Assembly: GCF_001686925.1 (NCBI RefSeq)
Contig: NZ_LVEN01000046.1
Coordinates: 434,001 to 498,000, forward strand
Length of the DNA: 64,000 nucleotides
DNA from: Flavobacterium piscis
Lineage (GTDB): Bacteria; Bacteroidota; Bacteroidia; Flavobacteriales; Flavobacteriaceae
Reading direction: 5' to 3'
Below are positions 9,001-18,000 of the stretch, one piece after another; within the stretch, counting starts at the first letter, position 1; every line of letters begins with the position of its first letter. The notes below the pieces were generated by a model. It had not been told where the DNA came from. It saw nothing but the letters and a program-made list of their open reading frames with translations, and searched no databases. The position numbers were made by a program, and so were the translations under genes.

Positions 9001-12000
9001 CAGGTCTGGTTAAAGCAGATTCAGGGAAAATTACATTTCCTAATTACAAAGAATTTCTTGGTATAGCTCCAGGAACCTATGATGTAACAGTTTCTACATC
9101 AGACGGATGTACGGAGACTAAAAGAGTTACTATTAATGATAAAACATTAAAGGCAACAGCAGATATAACCAAAACACTTGCATGTGGTGATGGAGAAATA
9201 ACGATTAAAGCATCTGGCGGAACTCCAATTCCTCCAACAACAACTCCTGCCAGATATTACTATACGGTTAATGGAGTAGATTACGGAACAAATCCTGTAA
9301 TTCCGATAAAAACAGCTGGAGATTATACAATAGTAGTTACAGATTTTAACTCTTGTTCTATTACATTAGATCCTATTAAAATTGTAGCAGTTGCAAAACC
9401 AGTTGTAAAATTTACACCTCATGATGCTAAGTGTTATGGTGAAAGTAATGGTACTATTGATGTTACAGTAACTCCTGCTACTTCAGGATATACAGTACAA
9501 TATAGTATTGATGGTGGTACTAAATATAGTTCTGTTTCGCCAATTACGAATTTGAAAAAAGGTAATTACAATATTATTGTAAAATATACTTATGGTGGTG
9601 TCGAATGTTTAGATCCGGCTGTAAAAGTTAGTATTGCTGAGCCAGCAACTGCTTTAACCGCTTCTGCTGGTGTATCTGAATTAGCAGGTTGTGGACCAGG
9701 TGGTGAAGGAAGAATTCGTATCACGAATCCTCAAGGGGGTAAAGCACCTTATGAATACAATTTCTTTAATCAGGATCCTGCAAAGTGGGTTACAACAAAT
9801 CAGGAATATAAAGCTCCGGGAACTTATACGGTATATATTAGAGACGCTAATATGTGTGTATATTCAATGCCGGGAATTGTTATTGATCCTAAACCTCTTG
9901 AACCAGAAATTGGCGTAGAGACTCCAGTAACTTTTAATTGTGACGGTTCTGCAACAAGTACCGTTACAGTTAATAATCCGGGTTCTGCTAGTTATAGCTA
10001 TAAGTATTATTTAGACAATAGTACGACTCCTAATACGAATACCCCACCAAACGTTTTCCTAAATGTGCCGGCAGGACCACATTCTGTTAGAATTGAATAT
10101 AAGCTTACGAATGTTCCAACTTTCAGTAATTTATTAAATGAAAATTTTGGATACGGTGGAGATGTTGAATCACCAGGAATTAATACAACTTATTATTGTT
10201 TTGAAAGACAGGTTGCAGCAACACAATGCAGAGGTTCTATCGAAATCAATGATGGTGATTATTCTGTTACAGCAAAAGTAGTTCAGCCATTTGGAGCATG
10301 GATACAACCGGGAGATCATACGCCTCCAACTGTCCCTCCAACTGCTGACGGAAGAGCTTTAGTGGTAAATATTGGAGATAAGATACCGGTTACTGCTGTT
10401 TTATATGAGAAAGAAATTAAAGATATTATCCCGAGTCAACCTATCAATTTCGAGTTTTATGCCTTCAATTTGCTAAATAAAGGAAACGGTCAAAAAGATC
10501 CTAATTTAACAATTGCATTAGTTAATACCGCAGGAGTAGAAATTTCGAGTTTTAGTACAGGTTCCATTCCTAAATCAGAAAAATGGGAAGTTTATCCTAA
10601 AGCAGTTGTTACACTAGATCCGGGTACAAATACTACTTTAAAATTTATTGTACGCTCGAATGTACAAGAAACAAGTGGTAATGATGTTGCAATTGATGAT
10701 ATTAGAGTGTATCAATTGCCTAAAACATGTATTACTGAAGTAAAAAGAAATTTTACAGTTCCAACTGGTAAAGCATTTACATCGACTGCTAAGGTTACAA
10801 AAGATGTTTCATGTTCTGGTACTGGTGCAGTAAACGATGGTGAAATTACAATAACAGCTACAAATTTTGATACTTCATATGGTTATGACTATACTTTAGA
10901 TGGAGGTTTAAATTGGGTAAACGTAAAAGTTAGTCCTTTTACAATTATAGAATTAGGAGCGAAAACATACGATTTAAGAATTCGTTACAATGAGATTACA
11001 CAAGCAACTTGTTTTACACCTTTCACACCAACTATTAAAGCTCCACAAGCACTTTTGGCGGGTGGTGCGGTACTTCTTCCTGCAAAATGTTCAGTTGGTG
11101 CTACAATTAGAGCCTCTGCTTCAGAAGGAACACCAGCTTACCAATATGAATTAAGATACGCAACAACAGGAACGGTATATAGAGTTTTCCAAGTTACTAC
11201 AGACTTTGAAGATGTTCCCGAGGGAGACTATGAAGTATTTGTAAAAGATGCCAATAAATGTATCAGCGCGGTAGGTGCTGCTGTAAAAGTGATAGCTCCG
11301 CCTGTAGTAAGCGCAGAATTAGATATTAATTCAGATTTCTGTTTTGATAACACAAATAAAGCTTCGGTAACAGTTAATGTTACTGGAGGAACTGGCCCTT
11401 TTAGCTATAGCATTGATGGAAAACCAGCTCAAAAAGATTCTAACGTATTTACAAATATTGAAACTGGAGATCACACAATCATTGTTACAGATGCTGTGGG
11501 TTGTTCTCCGATTGATCCAATTAAATTTAGAATTGAGGAGGAATTAACTGTTAAAAATGGTATTAAATCATTAGATTGTTCTCCGACAACAGGAAACGCT
11601 GTAGTTACAGGAACAATTTCATTTGGATATCCTCCGTATACTGTAAGTTTAACTTCTGGAAATGCTACAGGAACATTGGTACAGCCAACAACCCCAAGTG
11701 GTACTTCATTTACCTATACAATTGGTATTGCAGGAACTTATATTTTTGAAGTTAAAGACTCAAAAGGATGTGTAAAAAGTACTACTGCAATAATTGACGC
11801 TATTACTAATCCTGAACTTAAGCAGATTAGTGTAATACCTGTTACTTGTAAAACCAATACTGACGGATCTGTTGTAGTAACAGGAGAAAAAGGTTCAGGT
11901 GATTATAAATATAGCGATGACGGTACAACATTTACCAATACAACTGGTATCTTTAAAGGTTTAGCAGAAGGTTTACATACTTTCTACGTTAAAGATAGTA

Positions 12001-15000
12001 AAGGCTGTACAGGAAAATTAGATATTACAATTGGCGCGCCGGCTGTTCTACAAGGTTCTGCAAGTATTACAACTGCATATACTTGTGATGGCGGAGCTAC
12101 AATTACGGCAACTGCAAACGGTGGAAATGGTACTTATACTTTTGTACTAAAAAGAGGTACAACTGTAGTAGGAACAAATACTGATGGTATATTTGCAGGT
12201 TTAACTACTCCTGGATCTTATAGCGTAGATATTACAGATGGTAAAGGATGTCCTTTAACAGTTTCTGTTGCAACTCCTATTGAGGCTTTGACTCCTCCAA
12301 CAGCTATGACATTCTCTAATACAGCTTTAAAATGTCCAGCTAATACAGTAGATGTAACAATTGAAACAGTAACTGGAGGAAAAGGTACATTGGCAACTTT
12401 CCAATACCGTATTTCTTTACCGGTAGCTTCTCAAACAGTATTCCAATCAAGCCGTACTTTTACAAATTTGGCTCCCGGAACATATACGTTTGAAGTAAAA
12501 GACGAAAATAACTGTAAGAAAGAAGTATCTTATACAATTGACAAATTACCAGAAATATCTATTGCTAGTACAGTTGATAATACTGTAATCTGTAAAGAAG
12601 CATCGAATGGTACAGTTACATTTACAATAGGAGGTTTTGGTAATAATACGCCTTACTCTTACATTGTCGATGGAGGAGCAGTGCAAACCGGATTTGTAAC
12701 TCCTGCTACTGGAACAACTTTTGAAATCACGGTTCCAAATTTAAATACAGGTAACCACTCGATTGAAGTAACAAATGGAACTACAAATTGTAAAGTTTCA
12801 AGAAGTCAGTTTGTAGCTGAGCCATTAGATCCATTGGTTTTAACTCCTGCTACAGTTACTCCAAAAACGTGTGCTGATTTAGGAACAGCTACAATTCATG
12901 TAACTGGAGGCTGGAATACAAATTATACTTATACGGTAACACCAACAACAGGTCCTGCAATTGTTCAGGAAAACAATAATTATTTTGAAAATTTAGAAAA
13001 TGGTGTTTACAACTATACTGTTAAAGATTTAAAAGGCTGTGAGGTAAGTGGAACATTTACTATCATACTTGGACCTGATGTAACTGCAAGTATTGCTGCA
13101 ACAACCAATTTATGTTATACAAATGCTGGTAAAGCAGCTATTTACGTAACTCCAAATAAACAGGCAAATTATACATACAGTCTAAATGGAGCAACTCCTC
13201 AAGATAATGGAACTTTCGAAAATGTAGAGCCTGGTAAATATGTTATTACAGTTAGAGATACTTCTACTGGTTGTTTTGTAGATTTAGCAGAACAAACTGT
13301 TACAACTGAATTAACAGCAAGCACTAACTTATTTGCTGGTCCAAAATGTAATACATCAGATGTTGTGATTACTGGTAAAGTTTCTGGCGGAACTGCTGGA
13401 TATACTTATGTAGTGTCTATTGATGGAACTCTTGAGTCTCCTGCAACAACACATACTATTACAGCTGCAGACGGAACATTTAGTTATACAGATTCAAGCG
13501 GTATACCAGCAGGAAAAATTACACCTACAGTTTATGTATTTACATTTAAGGATAATGCAACTACAGGATGTACAACTACAGCTACTAGAACTGTTCAGCC
13601 GAAAACAGATCCTCAGTTTAAAGCTACGCCAAATTCAACTATTTTCTGTAATGGTCAGGAATCTGGTTCTATTACTGTGGCTATTAATACTGCTTTTGGA
13701 GAAGGACCATATGTAATTAGTGTTCTTAATACTACAACTGGTATACCTTATGGTACACAGACTACTGGACTTCCGGCAGGGAATTATACTGTTAGAGTAA
13801 CAGACTCTAAAGGTTGCTTTGCTGAGGAAACAGGGGTTGAAATTAAACAACCGGATCCGCTTGTTGTAGATTTTGATGTACAGCCAATTATTTGTAAAGC
13901 CGGTGGAGTGTCGTTAGGATCTATCACTATTAAATCGGTTGATGGAGGAGTAAAAGACTATATATACAATGTAAAAGGAATTAATTACGATAGAACGTTC
14001 CCAAATCAAGATGGAGGAACACAGGTTTTTGAAGTGGTTAATTTTGGTTACTATGAGATTAGAATTACTGATGCTAATGGATGTCTAAAAGTGATAGATA
14101 AAATATTAGTGGCTTCTCCACCAGAAGATTTAGATATAACAGTAACAAATCCACCAGTAGATTGTTCTACAGGAGGTACTGCAGTTGTTGCTGTTGGCTC
14201 AGATCCTCTTAATCCTAGTAGTATTATAGGAAATGGACCATTTTACTTCGCTATTTATGATGGAAGTGTTCCGAATTATCCAAATCCAGTTGGTTCTTTT
14301 GCATGGTTACCTGAAGATAATCCAGGAATTGCAGGAGCTCCGGGAGATAAAAAAGCAACATTTACTAATTTGACACCAGGAGTAAAATATACTTTTATAG
14401 TTTATGATAGTGATGCTGCACATGGTGGTACAGGTACTGGTTGTTATTATTTTGAAACTTCAGAAGACGAAATTCCAACAAATTCTAAACTTAAAGTTGA
14501 AGGAAATGTGGAAGCTCATAACATTACTTGTTTTACAACGCCTCCAACAGCAGACGGAAATGTGTCGTTTAAAATTTCAAGTGAGTACACAGTTCCAACA
14601 GATGTTGATTACCAAATTTTAAATGAGTTAACTTTACAGCCAATGGGAGCTGCTCAGCAAGGTATTGTGCCGGCTGCTACAGTACCGGTTTCAACTTTAA
14701 ACATAAATAATTTTGGAGCTCTTCCGTTTGGTAAATATATTATTGTCATAACAGAAATAAAAGATAGAACTACTACTCCAGTTTTAAAAGGTTGTAGTAT
14801 AGCTTCTATTCCGTTTACTATTACAGGTTCGGTTACGCCATTAACTTTAAATGCAGATTCACCTAAAAATGCTAATTGTACTGCAAATGCAGGTAAAATA
14901 CAGGCATTTGCTCAGGGAGGAACAACATTAGAAGCAGATACGGATCCGACAAATCCTAAACCAGCTGTTCCTTACTTATATCAACTTTTCCCTGATAACG

Positions 15001-18000
15001 GTGCAATAGGAGAAGACGCAGCAGATGCTCGTCCAGCAGCAGCATCTTTTGACCTTGCTTTACATAAAGTAAGTGTTTTCAATGTTGAGGCAGGAAATTA
15101 TTTAGTATATGTACGTGATGCTTATGGTTGTATCCAGGTTAAACCAGTAACAGTTGACAAAGATCCAGAACCGGTAATTACTGCAGTTCCAGCATTTCAA
15201 TGTACTGCAACAGAAGATAAATTTGGTATCGTAGTAAATTTAACTACGACCGGAGTTGGACCTTATGGTTATAGTGTAGATGGCGGAGATTTTGAAACAG
15301 AAGCTGCTACTACATTTACTATTCCTAATCTATCATCAGGAACACATACTGTAAGAGTTAAAGATTCTAATGGTTGTGGTAATACAGTTATAGATATTCA
15401 AATTTATGCACCATTAGAAATTAAAGCTAGTTTTACAAAAATACCAACTTGTAAAAATATAGATGGAGAAATAACTGCAGTAGTAACTGGAGGACTAACT
15501 ACTGGTAATTTCCAATATACGTTAGTGAATAATACGACTGGGGTTACAAGTCCAATGCAGATAAATGATCCGGTATTTGTAAATAAGGCACCTGGAAATT
15601 ATACCGTTACGGTTAGGAATGTAGAGACAAATTGTAGTAAGTCTACAGATCTGGATCTGGTAATTCCACCAGATGTAACTTTCAGTTTAGCGAATACAGC
15701 TCCAAACTGTGTTACTCCTCAAGGAACCTTAAACAATGGAACTATTACAGTTACATTGCCAACGACAAATACTGATATACCTTATACTTATACCTTAACT
15801 AAAATTTCACCGGCTCCACTAGGAAGTCCAAAAACTCAAAATGGTAAGGTGTTTACGGGATTAACTGTAGGTGTTTATGAAGTTACTGTTAAATCTGCAA
15901 AAGGTTGTGAAGAGACACATCAAACAGAGATTTTCGCTCCTACACCAGTTACAATAGCATTAAGCGAAAGCAAATTTGAGTGTACTGGTACGGCTTTTAA
16001 TGATAAAATAGTTACTGTTACTCCGGGCGGAGGTGCAGGTGCGGTCCCGGTAGATCTTGATGATTACAAGTATAGTTCAAACGGTACAACTTGGCAGGAT
16101 GAAAATACATTTCCTGTTATAGATAACGGATTCGCAAAAACACTTACCTATTATGTAAAAGATGCGAAAGGATGTATTGTTAGTGCTCCAATTACAATTC
16201 AGCCGTTCCCTAAATTAACTGCGGCTGTTGCTACTAAACTTAATCCAACAATTGATTGTCTTAATGGCAAACAAGATATTGAGGTTATCATTAGTGGAGG
16301 AACAATTACACCAGATCCATTTACTTACCAAGTATACCAAGACGGTGTTGCTATAGGAGGATTAGTAACTGTTGTTAATGACAGATTTACTTATCCTGCC
16401 GTAACTCCTGGTAGTAACTATAAGTTTGAAATTACAGATAAGAATACAAAATGTACTATTATGTCTAATGTTATAGAAGTACCAGTATTCGACAAAATCA
16501 AAGTTTTTGCTACTGCATCTTCAAATGTAGATTGTAACGGTAATGCGACCGGAGCAATTGAAATCAATATTACAGATTATGCAGGACCATATACGTATGA
16601 GATCCTTAAAGGAGGAGTTTCTTTAACGCCACCTCTTACAGGAACGGGAGACAGCACAACATCAAGTTCTTTTGTACTTCCTCATGGATTAGTAGCAGGA
16701 ACAGATTATACTGTTTTTGTTAGAGAAACGGCTTACCCAAGTTGTGATTTTACGACAACAATTCCTGTTGTTATTACGGAGCCAGCTCCATTAGCAGGAT
16801 TTAGTGTTATCAATGAGAATAAAAACTGTTTTAATACAGGTTCAAAAGTTACGATCGATTTAACTACTATTACTGGAGGAAGTGGTGGAAACAGTTATGC
16901 GTTCGTTCAAAATAACGGAACACCAGTTTATGGTCCGGACAGTTTTGCAATTCTTGATCCGACAGTAGACACAGAATGGGATGTTTGGGTAAAAGATAAA
17001 AACGATTGTGCCATAAAAGTTGATGTTACAATTGCAGAAGATCTAAGTCCATCAAACCTTACTGTAAATAAGTTCAGTCAATGTCCAAGTTCAACAGGAA
17101 CTTATACATTTACAGTTACTGCAACAACTGCAGGTGGTGCTGAATACAGCATTGGAAATGGTTTCCAGTCAAACGGAACATTTACAGTTGATAAGGCAGG
17201 TGAATATACAGTTATTGTTAAAGACAAGAACGGATGTACAAATCCACTTCCATTTAAAGTAACAATTTTAGAGCCTTTAACATTAAAAGCAAATATTACC
17301 GGTGTGCCAATTTGTAATGATCCTGCTAACGGACAAATTACTTTAGAAGCTACTGGTGGAAGTGGAAATTATGAGTATAGCATAGATGGTATAACTTATG
17401 GAAATTCTGCTGTATTTTCTTTATTAGCTCCTAACGCTTATAAATTCTACGTTAGAGATCTAGATGAAGGATGTATAAAAGATGTTACTCAAACTATCGA
17501 AACAGCAACCTTAATTACAGGATTCGCGTTAGCGCCAACACCAGTTACTTGTTTTGGTTCTGCTGATGGTAAAATAGTAGCAACGATGACTACGCCATCT
17601 GCAGGTGTTAATGATAACCCTAAATATATGTACAGTATAGATGGAGGTTTAACATCTCAGGAATCTAACATTTTTCCAAATTTAGCTGCGGGTCATTACA
17701 CAATTACTGTTACATCAGGAAGAGGTTGTATTGCAACAGAAGAAACAGATGTTGATTCGCCATTAATTATTACCGTTCCCGCTCCAACAGTAACTCAGTT
17801 TAAATGTAACGCTGGAACAAATGCTGGTAACTTTGCGACAATTGCTGTTAGCGGAGTGACAGGCGGTTCTAATAAATTTGAAAATTATGAGTTCATAAAA
17901 GTAGGTACACCAAATACTGTAGCTTACTTCGGAGATAATCCAACTTATACGGTGTATGATTTAGCAGGCGGAACTTATATCGTAAACGTTTACGATGATA